64,000 bases of DNA, taken from the NCBI RefSeq assembly GCF_040939455.1, contig NC_134136.1, positions 105,822,014 through 105,886,013 of the forward strand. The letters are read 5' to 3'. Shown here one piece after another: positions 37,806-51,275 of the stretch (positions are counted from its first letter, which is position 1; the number at the start of each line of letters is the position of its first letter). The stretch is from Microcebus murinus (Eukaryota > Chordata > Mammalia > Primates > Cheirogaleidae). Position numbers and translations under genes: made by a program. Under the pieces are notes generated by a model. It was not told the origin of the DNA. It made no database searches and saw only the letters and a program-made list of their open reading frames with translations.

Positions 37806-38059
37806 TGGTTAAACTTTCATGTGTACTCATATATGACCAGAAGGAAATACATCAAAATGCCAACAGATATTAAGTCCATGTGGTAAAAGTATGGCTTTTT
37901 AAATACTGAAAGCATCAACATATATTCTTATTCAAAGGAAGAGTTGTATAAATTAACAACATTAGAGGAAAAAAAAACATTAGAGGAAAACTTGCCAATT
38001 CAATATGCATTGTTATATTAATATGATGTTCCAATACTTAAACTTTCAGTTAAATAAGG

Positions 38060-38155
38060 TTATTCCTCTTAGTATTAATTAGAAAATATATATTTATTAA
38101 CAATATATAAATAATATAATTAATTATAAAATATAATTAATAAAATAGTAAAAGT
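38060..38155. repeat. AT-rich low-complexity DNA
   Basis: Nearly pure A and T with repeated ataatta motifs lie 480 bp from exon 61 on its 3' side in gene direction. Confidence 0.85.
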
Positions 38156-38633
38156 AGCAAATAAAAAGAATGAGTCAAGGTCATAGACAAAAGAAAAATA
38201 AGATAAAAAAAGGAAACACCATAGGCTGAGGTTCCAACCTGGAGGCAGGGAGTTTTTAATGAATCATATAGAGATAAAGAATTATAAAATCACAGTAACT
38301 ATACTGAATGATCATATCATCATTACATAATATCATAATTATCAGCTTAATGAGCTGAATTGATAGGCAGAAATAAAGACTAAAAAATATTAGCATTTGA
38401 AACTGCATTGCAGGAAACAATTATGCATTAGCTAAAGACTGGACAAAATAATCTAATTGGCCTTCCTCTTCCTAACCTTCTGAATCTATCCACCAAGTTG
38501 TATTTCAGGATGATTTATGCCTCCACTACATCTAGCAGAGATGATTGTAATTCAATTATTATTTTTTTTTCCAACTCTTAATTCTCAGCAACCAAGATGC
38601 AATGAAGAGGTGAAGTGATAAAAGCCGAAAACG

Positions 38634-38639
38634 ACTTAC
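38634..38639 (-). promoter_or_regulatory. DMD: 5' splice site of exon 61
   Basis: The minus strand reads TTTCCA|GTAAGT. It is a full GTAAGT donor after a non-G last exon base. Confidence 0.93.
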
Positions 38640-38718
38640 TGGAAAGGAAATGCTGGGACGCTGGGCCAAAGTCCCTGTGGGCTTCATGCAGCTGCCTGAC
38701 ACGGTCTTCGACAGCCAC
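38640..38718 (-). CDS. DMD: Dystrophin exon 61 (79 bp)
   Basis: Read on the minus strand, the exon starts in phase 0 with GTG GCT GTC and encodes [18 protein letters not shown] followed by PASQHFLS plus one base of the next codon. This is the dystrophin segment that closes the last spectrin-like repeat of the rod and enters hinge 4. Dystrophin links cortical actin to the membrane dystroglycan complex in muscle. The exon is exactly 79 bp, as in human DMD exon 61, with no stop or frameshift. It is preceded by a pyrimidine tract and CAG, and followed by GTAAGT. It joins in frame to the exon at 11347-11407. Utrophin is the only close alternative, but the residue string and both exon lengths fit dystrophin. 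The identity rests on recalled human protein and exon sizes. Confidence 0.97.
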
Positions 38719-38742
38719 CTGGGAGGAATAGGAGAGAAATGA
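38719..38742 (-). promoter_or_regulatory. DMD: 3' splice site of exon 61
   Basis: The minus strand ends the intron with tttctctcctattcctcccag, a pyrimidine tract of about 18 nt and CAG, directly before GTGGCTGTC. Confidence 0.9.
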
Positions 38743-39939
38743 TATATACTAAGGAGCAATTAAAACAATGTATCTTTTCTGATAAGATATTTTGGGCCTC
38801 TAAGGCTGAGAACACTACAATTCATAACCCTGGTTTTTTTCATCTCCATTTACCGTATATGGTCTCCCAGACCCATTTTTATCAAACCAAGGACAAACAC
38901 AAAAGATTCCTCTCTCAACAATGTTAAAATGAGATTCTTTTTTACACACCATTCATTGGAAACCACAAATGAACTATTGCCTCAATAGGTAATATCAAAA
39001 AATGCAAACTCTAAATATTACATGAAAAGATTAGGGAGGGTGCCATTTGGTATTATGTTATGTGACTAAAGCATCTCAGAAATGACATAAGTCTTGTCTT
39101 TTAGTCTCAGTCTATTGTTTTTGACTATTTTAAGAATTAATATTGATTAATAATTAGTAGATCATTGAGTGATATTTAATTCTTGATAATAAGCAACCAA
39201 TAGTTGATTAATACTTAAATATCAAATAATTAGAGGCAAAGCTTGAATTCCGGATAAAATAGGGTAGATAGTGAGATAAAAGAAATTTCAGATTTTAGTT
39301 TTCAGTGGCTTGGACTTGGAAATTGCTGAGAAATATATCTTTAAGAAGGCATGGAGTTAAAAAATTGCCATTTTTTTTCTATTTGATTTTTCTATAATAT
39401 ATTGACACAGTATCCTGTCAACTTCGTGAATTCCATTCTTGGTATGAACAAAAGGAAGAATTTTATGGGGGAAATGGTATACTTTGTCATCTGGCATTTT
39501 CCAGTCTGATATTAGTGGCAGCCTCAGGCATCTTAGCTTTCTAGTTCTGAATCTTGATTCAGTCCACGCTAAACTCAGAACTTGCTCAGAGCCACCAGAA
39601 CGCATGGGGGTTAGCTCCTATTGTGTGGAGAAGTCCCAAGAGGTAAAATAGACCTTAATCTCATCAGAAAAGTGGCTCAGGTAGTCCAGTCTAAAGCCAA
39701 CTCTGGCTTTCCACTACAAATTAAGTGCCTAATGTACATGCAGTATAATCTTTTTTCACCCTCTCCCTTAGCCTTGCCTATCTTTGCTTGGACCAAATAT
39801 TTGTAATAACCAAGTGGGATTCCCCAAAATGCCGAATTTGCCTCATTGTTATGCACAAAAAATTACAAGAAACATACCAAACCCACCTTCCTAGCCTTAT
39901 GACCCTGCACTCCCAGCCAAACTCTACCTGTTAAGCCCA

Positions 39940-40345
39940 CCAAACTACCTGCCTGTACTGTGCTATTCCATCCAATATAACTAATGTGTGATTTCTTCAT
40001 ATTGCTCCTTCTCTCTGGAATGCTCTTACTCCCCTTTTCTCCCAGCTCCAGGTTAGTGCTTATTAATGGCTCATTCAGCATTAGCATAGCACATGGTTTA
40101 TATTTGGAGCACTTCTATCATATCATCCATTTTAGTTATATGGACAAGAGTATCTCTTGCAAGATTATAAACTTCTAGATAGCAGGAATCATTCCTTGCT
40201 CATCTCTGTCTCCCTGCACCCTCCCACCCCCCACATTCCTCAGGATGCACTAAACTCTATACATAGCATCTATAGTACAACCCTATATCCAGGGTTTAGT
40301 GGTAGCAAATATTTGTTTAATGACTAGTTGACCAAACAAATGGAT
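39940..40345 (+). mobile_element. L2 LINE 3' region
   Basis: Matches are ctctggaatgctcttactcc, cttctagatagcaggaatca, ctctgtctccctgcaccctc, tttgtttaatgactagttga. Confidence 0.7.
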
Positions 40346-40358
40346 TAATGAGTAAATG

Positions 40359-40360
<2 letters not shown>

Positions 40361-40454
<94 letters not shown>
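40361..40454. repeat. Compound (GT)14(GA)33 microsatellite
   Basis: About 28 bp of GT is followed by 65 bp of pure GA, 42 bp before the solo LTR. Confidence 0.97.
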
Positions 40455-40457
<3 letters not shown>

Positions 40458-40469
40458 GGAATAAACAAG

Positions 40470-41060
40470 AATACCCTCTGACACTGACTGCATGTCTGTG
40501 ATGGTTAATTCTGTGTCCAACTTGACTGTGCCATGGGGTGCCCAGATTAAATGTTATTTCTGGGTGTGTCTGCAAAGATTTTTTCAGATGAGACTAGTAT
40601 TTGAATCAGTGGATTCAGTAAAGTAGACTTCCCTCCTCAGTGTGGGTGGGCATCATCCAATCATTTGAGGACAGAACAAAGAGGCATGTTCCTTTTTGCC
40701 TTGCATGCCTGCTTGAGCTGGAACATTGGTCATCTCCTGCCCTTGGACTGGGATTTACATCATCTGTAACCCTGATTCTTAGGCTTTCAGACTCACACTG
40801 GAATCACATAATGAGCTTTCCTGGGTCTCCAGCTTGCAGACAGCAGATCATGAGACTTCTTAGCCTCCAAAATTGCATGAGCTATTAATACCTTATAATG
40901 ATACCTTATAATAAACAAATAAATATACAAATCTATCTATCTATCTAACTATTGGTTCTGTTTCTCTAGAGAACCCTGACTAATACAATGTCCTTGGGTA
41001 AATTATCCTTAACTTTATCAGTAAAATGTGGACAATAATATGACTTAGGAGCCACTGTCA
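40470..41060 (+). mobile_element. MIR fragment split by the MLT2-like solo LTR
   Basis: After removing 40497-40992, the junction reads ctgcatgtccttgggtaaat, the MIR text tgtgaccttgggcaagtt, followed by actttatcagtaaaatgtgg acaataat. The left part is short. Confidence 0.6.
40497..40987 (+). mobile_element. Solo LTR of an ERVL-type endogenous retrovirus (MLT2-like)
   Basis: The 491-bp unit starts tgtgatggttaatt and ends aaccctgactaataca, as MLT2 LTRs do. It is flanked by the 5-bp duplication atgtc at 40492-40496 and 40988-40992. No internal viral sequence is present, so it is a recombined solo LTR. It contains a short (TCTA)4 at about 40935-40950. No coding capacity is present. Confidence 0.9.
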
Positions 41061-41109
41061 TTGTTGCTATTGTGTTAATAAATGGAGAGGTATAGGTTAT
41101 AATGTGCAA

Positions 41110-41345
41110 GGCACCAAACACTGTACAAAATGGCTAATATTTATTAAACACTATATGCATGACACTATGAATTAATTTATTTCAGCTTCACAATAACTCT
41201 GTGATAGGAATTAATATTATACCTCCACTTCATTAATGAGGCACAAAAGGTTAAAAAGAAAAACTTGCCTAAGCTTAAATAGTAAACTGGCAGAGCCAGG
41301 ATTCAAATTCATTCAGTTTGGCTCTTGCTCTTAATTGCTATCCTG
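41110..41345 (-). mobile_element. MIR SINE
   Basis: The + strand shows ctaatatttattaaacacta, cttcacaataactctgtgat, aacttgcctaagcttaaata and ctggcagagccaggattcaa. Confidence 0.83.
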
Positions 41346-42439
41346 AAGATTAAAGTGGGAAAAAAGGTATTTTATAAATATTTATTAAGCAATTGGCTTT
41401 TTAATTTCTTTATTTTTAATCAATTAATTTACTGAATACAGACCAAATGTAGTATACATAGCAATGAAATGTTAATTGTCAATATATTTTATGACCCAAT
41501 GCAAGGTCAATTCCTGGTCACGAAGAATATGATACCATTAGATTATAGAAAAGGTTGTGGAAAAACACATGCAAATGAATATTTGGAGTATGTAATTAGT
41601 TCTAAATTTAGAATGGGTCATTTCATGAACAAATTAATCAAGAGATGAGAAAGTTTGGTGGCGGAGAAGATGCTATATAAGAGTGGACACTGATCAGAAA
41701 TCTTTTCACATACTGAGAAAGAAATCCCAAGGGGAACACATAGACAGTGAGGGAGTGACTGTGCCACAGGCCACATCCTCTGGTAATTATGTTAGTAGCG
41801 TCATAGGGCCCATGCAGATGCAGCATTGAAGTCCATTATGGGCCCCTAATCTCTGAAGGTTGTTTCCTCCTTATAAAAGGAGGACTGCAGTGGTAGTTTC
41901 CAAGGTACACCCAATATTGTCAAGAATTTAAAATGAGATCAAAGTGAATTCCTATCCCTATAACTCAAACTTAAGAAAATGCATGAGAATGAGACTGAAA
42001 TTTAAAAAGCATCATGTAATGAAATGAAATAGTCAGGAAATAGTCTTAAAATAACTACGAAATTTAGCATAAAATATTTTGTTTCACAAATTATTATAGG
42101 AGAAACATATTATGTGGGTTGAATGCACCATTGACTAAATAAATAAATAATTTTAAGAAAGAGAAAAACTTGAAAGCAACCAAGGTCCTCACAAACTGTG
42201 ATTACTTAGGAACAAAGCATTTTATTCTGTGAGTAATTATGCTAAGAAATGAAATCTGACAACGTTTTGAAACAGTAGCCTCCATGCATTAGACCTTTCT
42301 AACTGGCTGTGTTTTTAACCAATATACCATAGTATATACAGACCAGGAAACAAAAGCCAGAAATTGTACACCAGTACCTTGCATTTTGGGATGATTACTT
42401 AATAGTTTTTTCCTTGGTTATTTGTTCACTTTATAAGTA

Positions 42440-43250
42440 TTATTAATACCGAAAGGGATATGCAAGAAATAAATGCTATAGGCCCTGATCTTTGGAAGCA
42501 TAAAGGGTTAGAGGTAAAGAATAGTGACAAGCTGAGAGAAGGCTTGAGGCAGCGGAACACTGGTGATGAAGACGACAGTGAGATACAATTAGCTAGGCAT
42601 GTTGAAAGCAGATGGTGCAAAATAAGGCATTCCAGGCTCTAAGGCTCAAGATTTACCCTATAGGCAAAGAGAATTACCGAAGATTTCTGTGAGGTGACTC
42701 ACTAATTTAGAGGAAAGTTGGGTGAAGGAAGATTAGTTTGTCAGTATGGGGTAAAGCAGATTCAAAAGGGATCCTCAGGGTGAGATCAGTTAGAGGCTAT
42801 TTCAATTGACTAGACTTGGGGTGATATGCATTGGAATTCAGATCATATTATATGAAATATAAAAGAAGGTATGCATTAGGAGGTATTTTGAAAAAAGGAA
42901 GAACAACCCACTTTGATGTTGGAGAGTAATTTTTGAAGAAGCAAATAAACTCCTAGATTTCAAGTATGGAAGACTGGAAGAAGGAGGATATTGCTGATGG
43001 AAATAGAAAATCAGAAAAAAGAGGAATGGCATATGTGTGTATGAATTCATTTGGAATATGATGAATTTGTATCCACAGAGAGACCTTTAACTGAAGGTGT
43101 CATGTTTCTCTAGTTAGAGATAAACAATTTGTCTCAGTCATTAAAGGAAGGAAAGGGAAGTGAGAATAAAGGGGTTATGAGTGAGCTTTGGAAGGTGAGC
43201 TGAGAAGGAAGGGTGAAAGGAGTTTAAATAGAATTATTTAAAGAGACAGA
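42440..43250 (-). mobile_element. Possible L2 remnant
   Basis: The purine-rich style and phrases such as tagaggctatttcaattgac and tttgaagaagcaaataaact suggest reversed L2, but no long match is visible. Confidence 0.3.
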
Positions 43251-43554
43251 AGAAACTCAATTTCCTCTGAATTAATAGGCCATAACTCTGTTTCCTTTTA
43301 TAAAAAGTAATACAAGTATAACATCTTTTTGGAAGCATACATTCTGTTTCAACCATTAGATCATAGATCATGAAAGCTTAGAACTAGAAGAAACCTTGAT
43401 TGATACATAAGGGTCTATTCTTTAGAACTATCCCAGATGGGCAGAAAACTGCCATCTGGTCCATGAGTACTCATAATCTAGTTTTCAGCAATTCTTCAGT
43501 AAAAGCATGTTAGGAGAAAAAAAGCTCTCTCTCTCTTTTTTTTTTATATATATG

Positions 43555-43670
43555 CTTCATGAGGAATGGCACACATCTTTCTTTCCCTACTATATCTTCA
43601 GTGACTAGCACGGTAACTGCCATATAGCAGGTGCTAAATTAATATTTGGTGAATGAATTAATATACAGTT
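43555..43670 (+). mobile_element. L2 LINE 3' end
   Basis: Matches are catgaggaatggcacacatc, tactatatcttcagtgacta and catatagcaggtgctaaatt. Confidence 0.72.
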
Positions 43671-43752
43671 TATGCATGGATCTTCAGCATAACAAGTATG
43701 TTTTAAATAATTTCTTTTTCAAGATCCCTGACATAAGCTTTTAAAAAAAAAT

Positions 43753-43806
43753 CCCTCTCTCCTTCCCTCTTTCCCTTCCTCCCTCCCTCCCTTCCTTCCT
43801 TCCTTG
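43753..43806. repeat. CCTT/CCCT pyrimidine repeat
   Basis: Interrupted CCCT and CCTT units end in (CCTT)4. Confidence 0.93.
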
Positions 43807-44019
43807 CATTTTTGATGATCAGAGTAAAAAAAGAAAAAAAACCATTTAGATTCCTTTTGCCTATAATACTAGGTTTAAAAAATTTTAATCAATAATTTTT
43901 AACACAAACCAAAAGCCTAAATCTCCTCCATATTTGTTTTATTATAATTTTTAAACAATCATATTTGAAAGCTATGAGGACTATATATCATTCTCCATTG
44001 CCTTCTCATTTCAGATGAG

Positions 44020-44225
44020 TTCTATAGACAATGCACTGTTTGCAGAGACCTCCTTTCCTTTGCTCCAGTAAGAAATGTCTCTACATTCATTCAAAGGGTA
44101 TTTACTAGAATGCAAGCTCCTTATCCACAAAGACAGAGACCTTATCTGTCTTGTTCACAATTTATTACAGTGCCCAGTACATAGGAGATGCTCAATAAAT
44201 ATTTGATAAATGAATGAATGAAAGA
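44020..44225 (+). mobile_element. L2 LINE 3' end
   Basis: There are clear L2 strings: tagaatgcaagctccttatc, agagaccttatctgtcttgt, agtgcccagtacataggaga and tgctcaataaatatttgata. Confidence 0.82.
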
Positions 44226-46173
44226 CTTTTTTGAGTTCCTGTTATCTGTTAGTCACTGTGCTAAGTATGACTATGGTAAACCTGAAAGTGTAATTCTGGG
44301 GATAATGAATGAGCACCAAGACATCCAACTAAATTAATGATAACACACTCTTAATTCCAAGCTGTGACTGTTTCCCAAAGCTCAATCCATTCCTCTGTGT
44401 ATTTTGAAGGATATCTATATTTCATTTTTTCTTCAAAATTGCTTAAAATAAGCCAGAAGATAAAAAGAAAGAAAAAGGACAGATAACATTGTGGCTCTTA
44501 GAAATGATTTCAAATGAATTTATCTAAATGTAAATGCTGGTTACTTAACTTTGTTTTATAGTCTCAAACTTTTATAGTCTTTTTCTTTTGACCCACCAGT
44601 TAATGACTGTACTTTTAAGTAATGCAGAAATACATTGCAAGATAATGTGGTTTCTTCCTAGTGTCCAAGCTTAAGTCTTACTAATACTATATATAAAAAT
44701 CATGTTTACTTCAATCTAAGGAAAAGATGTGACTAGGCACATATATTTTGATTTTTGTCTAGACCCTTGATAAATATCCATGGACATGCAAGAACCAGAC
44801 TTCACACTTACACAAAAGCAAAACCAAAAACAAACAGAAGGAAAACAAAACTCTTTTTGTGCTGCCATGCTAGTGAATAAACCACATATATGCACACAAA
44901 TGACTCTATAGTCTACTCATGAGTATTTGTCCAGAATTTTGCAGTTGTACAGTTTTCTGTGTGCATGTATCTGTGTTGGGGAAGGGCCATCACAATTTAT
45001 TCTTACTCCCAAATCCATACAAGTAACACTCATAAATACATGCCCAAACATTATACTGGAAATACTCCTGAGATTTATTACAGTTTCAGTTAAAACTCTT
45101 TTAACTAATTGTAATCCTTTTCAGTTAAAATCCATTATTCTTCTAATGGTTGGAAATAAGTGCTGGAATGAGGGTTTGTGATAGGTACAGCTCTGTGGCA
45201 AAACAACCTGGGCTTGTTGAACGTAAAGATTGAATCATCTTTTCTTTGCATTTATTTATGTGTTTTCTTGACATTAGGACACTTAGGAGTTAAACAGAAT
45301 TTCTTGCATTTGACTTCAGGATAGATCACAGAAAAGCAACCAGTGCTAACAGTAAGAACATAATTATTAGTTGAATTTGTGTGATTTATGGTGGGGATAC
45401 TAAATCACACATCTGAGACCATCATTAATCTGCCATTTTAAGTTCCTCTCTCCTAGCTTTTTTCTCCTTCCATTTTACATTTCTGTGCTGACTCCTTTCT
45501 TAATCTCTGACTCCTTTTCTTATTCCCTCTTTTCTCTTTCATTTCATCTCCCCCCTTTCCCCTCCGTTATATTCTATTCAACCTACCAGAAGAGGGCACA
45601 GACTCTGCTTAGGCAGACAGTGGCTCAACCAAGTGGCTGTGCATCCCTGCAAGACAAGTGAGGCATGGTGTGAACAGGAGCCCTAGCCTACTGCCAGCTT
45701 TACACTTCTCCGGGAACATTATTCCTCTAATTCTGACTTTTCCATCAACTGGAAAGCAAGAGAGAACAAAAAGCAAGTCCTTTGTCCATTGTGAAGCCTT
45801 CATGCTTTCTCCTCACTGATTTCTAAAATGCACTTTGGACGTTTGTTTATTGGTTTTCATGTTCACACAACTTCCTCATTTTGTGATAATGGAGTTAGGT
45901 TATGTCAACATTAAGTCAACTTCACGGACCCAAGTACCTTAAGGGTATCATTAATTTTAATTTAGAAAAGCAGCAATCAACCTCCTATCCTGCTTCATTT
46001 GTCAAAATGTTTAGTTTTAATCACATCTACAGACTGTTATGAAAATTGCGACGGGAAGGGAAGAGATCACAGGAAACGTTTCTTCTGTTTTTTAGAGGGG
46101 GTCTCAAAGAGATAAGAGAAAAGTTGAATTATTCTGCTTGGGTGATGTAACTCCATGCAGATTTTATCTGTAA

Positions 46174-46519
<346 letters not shown>

Positions 46520-48229
46520 AAAAAACAGGTTCCCTTTTAAAAGCTTTCCTAATGTATCTTGTGATTTGCAACCGGAACTAAAGTCAAGTGGCTCTCACCT
46601 TGCAGCATCATTACATTAAATCATTTACATTCCAGCTTTAGCTATTTATTCTTAAGCTTTATTTATTCCACATTTGGAAGATATCATTCTCACAGAAATT
46701 TCCTGAGGCCATTGGAGCATTCCTTTCTAGGGGCATTTTGGCCCATAAGTAGCATTATGTTCACATGGTAATTACATAATTATGCCTTCTGGTATTAGAA
46801 CACAGGAGTATTCCCAAAGAACAGAAGTGGCAATTTGAAATAATTATCAATGAGATGAAATAGAACTGGTATCATCTGAAAAAAAAAAAAAAACACAGTA
46901 TATATAGCAGTTAGCAAATTCACACTAAAAGATGACTGAAGCGGGCTGAAATCTTGAAGATAAATTGAGAAAGACAAAGCACCAGAAACCAAATATTTTT
47001 GTCTCAACGGTGAAACCCTTATATTTTGGGTGATAATACACTCATAGATTTTCAGTTTGTTCTACTAAACACCTTTTTAATGAAGGTTGGGAGGGAGAAT
47101 TTGCTGAAGTATGCATGCAACAACCCTTAACCAAGGAAATCAAGGCTTGCTCATTAAATCCCACACCATCCTCTCAGCATTTCCAAAGCTTCCTGACCTT
47201 GACTCCCTTCACAGTCAATTTGACCGCCCATCAAAGAAGCTTGTCTGCCAGGAGCCCCTGTTTCCAGCTCCCAGCTCTCCTCCTCCAGCCACTGGCTGAA
47301 AAGTGACTTTCTTTTCTCTCACTGATGCTGAGCTGCCAAACCAGTATCAGCCCGTTTTTTACAAATCAATAAACCGGAAGATCTCATCTACTGTACTTCC
47401 AAATCCTATAACTTTCAGTTCTTCTCTCTTCTTTACCTACCAGAAGATAAGGTACAAGTTATATAAATAAGCACGCTTCTTGCTTCCTTAGTAAAGGACA
47501 GGCAATGGAGCAATGCACTTCTATTGTCTCTCGGCAGCATAGATGTGTCAGAACTGGAGTTAAAACTGCGGTGGACTCCTGCTCAGTCTTCACCATCTCT
47601 CTCCCTCTGCCTTCTTCACACTCCTCTGACCTAGCCCTCCTCTCCTCTCCTCCTGCCTCCCTCCTCCTTCACCCTACCTCACCCCACCCCCAAGGCTGTT
47701 GGTAAGCTCCCCAAATAGTCATAAGACTTCCCTAAACTATTTTAGACGTTTTCACTTCAAATCTAAACTAAAGCTATTTTTTTTTAAATGTGGCTTTACA
47801 CAGTGCAGAAAACTACAGGGAAAAAAAATCCAAAATACAATGTGATCTTTTATAAGAGAGACAAAAGATTGAATTTCTAGGTCATCACAGAAGTAGGTAC
47901 ACTTCCCTGAGCAATAATCTGTGGTACTTTATGAGATTCTTCCTTTCACTAAAGCAAGAAATCCTAAAATCCATGCGGACACGTGCACTGTACCTCGACT
48001 CTCTTTTTAATCCTCAAGTGAAACCAAGACAGTACAGTGTAATAAAAATGCATATAGCCCCAGGCTTTGTGCCTTAGCAAAGAGAGAAAAAATAAGCTTC
48101 TTGACTTAATATGTGTACTGTGAATAATCAGTCACTGCATTTGGGGATCTTGCTTTATAATCTTAACATATAGCAGTGAACTCCGTGTTGGTGGTGTGAC
48201 AAGAATAAAGGACTTCTTTTTCTTTCTTT

Positions 48230-48533
<304 letters not shown>

Positions 48534-48907
48534 TCTTTTTCTTTCTTTAAAATAGAGATTCTCCCCCTATTTTCCAAGAGAGACACATGTGTCAACTTGA
48601 AAGAAACAAGTAAGGGGAGGAGTCTCCTGATTTTTAACCATATATTTTCTGCATTTTGCTTGAAGTTGTCAATGAAGTGTAGGCAAGGTAAGGTTGGGGC
48701 CCTAGGCTGTGCAATGACGTAGCTAACATTTGGTTTGAGGGCCTTCTCAGTTCCATTCCCAGGTGTTTAGCCTTTCCTTCCCAACTACTGGTTCTTAGCT
48801 GATTAATAAATATCCCTAGGAAGATCAATGATAGCTCATAACAGGCTTCTAGTATCACAGCTGTGAGTATTTGCTTTTTAAGAGCAACTTTAATTAAATA
48901 ATTAAGC

Positions 48908-49020
48908 AATTAATTACTCAAATACTTATTGAGTGTTTACAAGGCACTTTGCTAGGAGAGGAAACAGAAAAAAAATAAGAAAACAAGGAACTTATCTTTA
49001 GTGAATTTATGGATTATGTA
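48908..49020 (-). mobile_element. L2 LINE 3' end
   Basis: The + strand shows attactcaaatacttattga, gtgtttacaaggcactttgc and aaggaacttatctttagtga. Confidence 0.65.
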
Positions 49021-49094
49021 TTTACAAAGAAGCATAATAAAGTAGCATAGAAGAGATTCTAACATAGTGCAGACAATTCCTTGATTCGACAGTG

Positions 49095-49222
49095 CGTCAC
49101 AACTATCTAGGAACTATTTTAAAAATAGAGTTTCTTAGCTCATCTCTACACTTTCTGACTTAGTTCATTTGAGGCTGGAATTTGAGAATCTGAACTTTCT
49201 TGGATGGTTCTGATGTATAGCC
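49095..49222 (+). mobile_element. MER5A-like hAT transposon fragment
   Basis: The pattern aactatctaggaactatttt, aaaaatagagtttcttagct, gagaatctgaactttcttgg and gttctgatgtatagc follows the MER5A consensus in order, with many changes. Confidence 0.7.
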
Positions 49223-49244
49223 TGGTTTTGGAGCCATCAGTATA

Positions 49245-49385
49245 GTGAAAAGACCACCAGTTTTATGAGTCAGGAAGACCTGAGTTGGAATCCCTTGCTA
49301 GCTATTTGACCTTCAGCATCTTATCTAATAGTCTATGAATTTTAGTTTCCTTATCTTTTAATAGAAATACCAAATATACCAAGTA
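49245..49385 (+). mobile_element. MIR SINE
   Basis: Matches are gtcaggaagacctgagttgg, aatcccttgctagctatttg, accttcagcatcttatctaa and agtttccttatcttttaata. Confidence 0.75.
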
Positions 49386-49399
49386 ACAACACCACCAAC

Positions 49400-49720
49400 T
49401 GTGACAACAGTAATAACGGCAAACATTTAGAGAGCATTCACTATGTTCCCAGTGCTATTTTAAGAGCTTTATAGATAGGTACATTTCATTTAAGCCATTC
49501 CTATCAGAAGGTCAACTCAATGAGGGTAGGACTTGGTTTATTTCATTCGCTGCTATATCCCCAGGACCCATGTCACTGCCTGTCTCATAGTAGGCATCCA
49601 GCCAAATGTTTGAAAAAGTGAACACCCCCATGAGGAAAGTGCTACTATTATGACCGCTTTACAGATGAGGAAATAGATATAGATATACAGAGAATGAGAT
49701 GATGCAAAATGCACAGTTGG
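49400..49720 (-). mobile_element. MIR SINE split by an L2 fragment
   Basis: The pieces 49400-49500 (attcactatgttcccagtgc, tattttaagagctttataga) and 49616-49720 (gaggaaagtgctactattat, gctttacagatgaggaaata) are parts of one reversed MIR. L2 sequence lies between them. Confidence 0.75.
49503..49615 (+). mobile_element. L2 LINE 3' end within a MIR
   Basis: The L2 3' consensus is clear: aactcaatgagggtaggact, ttcattcgctgctatatccc, caggacccatgtcactgcct and catagtaggcatcc. Confidence 0.8.
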
Positions 49721-49729
49721 AGAGAACAC

Positions 49730-50660
49730 TTCCTGGCACTTAATAGGTACTTCTTTCTTTTCCTGGTAATTGAAAAGTGCTAGAAGAAGCTTAAATAGCT
49801 ATGGGGCTACAGAGTATCTGCATCAAATTAATGAAGGAGGTTGTTTTGAAGCTGAGCCTTCAAAGTTGGGCAAGCCTTTGATGGCCAAAAGCAAAAGAAA
49901 CATTCTGGGCGGTAAAAGAAGAATGAGCAATTGTTTCTGGCACTAGTAAAGGCCTGGATGTGGAGGATAAACACAGAAAGAACTGAATAATATAAGGCTG
50001 GAGACATACCTTGGAGTCAAACCAGAGCAGTACTTGACTGTCAGGTTTAGGAGTAGAGACTTCATTTAGTTGTTCATGGGAAGGCATTCAAATATTTTTT
50101 TTAAAAAATTATTTTTAAAATTTAATTTTATTGCTTTTAATGCATTCACATGATAATAAAATTCAAGAAAAAAATCTTTAAAGAGTGAGTCCACCTTTCA
50201 CCATGTCCCTCTAGCTGTCTTGCTCCCCACCTTGGTGGTAACGACTACTAATATTTTCATGTTCTACATTAATTTTTTAAATAAGAAAATATGTATAACT
50301 CTTACATATCAATAAAAATAAATAAGATTTAAGAAGAAAACAACATGGTCAGAGTGGTAGTTTTAGTATGAATGGAAGCATGGAGAAAGTGAAGAAAGGA
50401 TAAGCTGCTAAAAGCAAAAGACAAGAAATGATATGGCAGGATGTGATGGGTTAAATGTAGGAGTATCAGAAAGAAGGAGGAGTCAAGAAAGCCTTGGACT
50501 TCACACTAGGTGAGGAGATGTATAAAATTCGGGAGGCCATAAACATTCTGGTGCATTCTGGTTTATTGGGGCATATTTCGATATGATAGCCAAAGCAATA
50601 AATTATGAATGGCTGTATAAAGACTGGATGAAATGATGGGGAAATTATGAGAGGGATGGC
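49730..50660 (-). mobile_element. L2 LINE region, interrupted by other old DNA
   Basis: The pieces 49830-50095 (ttgttttgaagctgagcctt, tttgatggccaaaagcaaaa, gggaaggcattcaa) and 50335-50660 (acaacatggtcagagtggta, aagccttggacttcac) fit reversed L2. AT-rich DNA at 50100-50330 between them may be an old L1 fragment. Confidence 0.55.
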
Positions 50661-50714
50661 AGTCAATTGTCCTCAAAGCACTTCAATCCATTCATTCTTA
50701 TGGTTAGCAAGATC

Positions 50715-50825
50715 TCTACTAGAGCTGGGGCGGAAATAGTATATTTTCCTAAAAATGAGCTAAGGCATGTATTTAACAGCATCTGTTACAAGGTGAGCAT
50801 TGAGTAAATGGTAGCTGTTATTTAG
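50715..50825 (+). mobile_element. MIR SINE 3' part
   Basis: The segment aacagcatctgttacaaggt gagcattgagtaaatggtag ctgttatt fits the MIR 3' end. Confidence 0.6.
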
Positions 50826-51004
50826 TTGCATTAAAAGGTGGGTGTCAGAGGGAGTGACTTCGGCAGACACATCTCCAGACCAAGTTTCATGTCTACCTTG
50901 CCTTTTATAAAGTAAATACTTGAGCTGGCCAGCTGGCCCGGGTGATTTGTATCATTTATCAAGACTTAAGTCTGGAGAGTATGAAAGGTGGGCTCAAGAA
51001 TCAA

Positions 51005-51275
51005 TGATTCCACAAGCATTATTAAGTGCTGCTATATACACTGTACAGTGCCTTCATCTTGTGGAGGATAGCAAAGATGAACACGAGAAATACCCTGTTC
51101 CCAAGAACCTTGTGTCTTGTGGAGAGGTTATTGAACCTAGGACAAATACGAGGCTCTTTAAATGCTAGTCTCTGTGTTACTGACCAATAAGAGCAATATG
51201 AATTTCCAGAAATGAGAAAGCAGTGAGGTTGGGAGCAACCCAGGAAGCTTCAGAAAGGAGGTGGCACAGAACAAA
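51005..51275 (-). mobile_element. L2 LINE 3' region
   Basis: The + strand shows acaagcattattaagtgctg, agatgaacacgagaaatacc, ctgttcccaagaaccttgtg and cttcagaaaggaggtggcac. Confidence 0.6.

Noticed and set aside
38559..38759. 66-aa minus-strand frame over exon 61
   Set aside because: It is a shadow in the wrong frame. The real coding frame of exon 61 is offset and limited by splice sites.
40283..40575. Three overlapping frames rich in Ser-Leu and His-Thr
   Set aside because: They are translations of the (GT)n(GA)n microsatellite.
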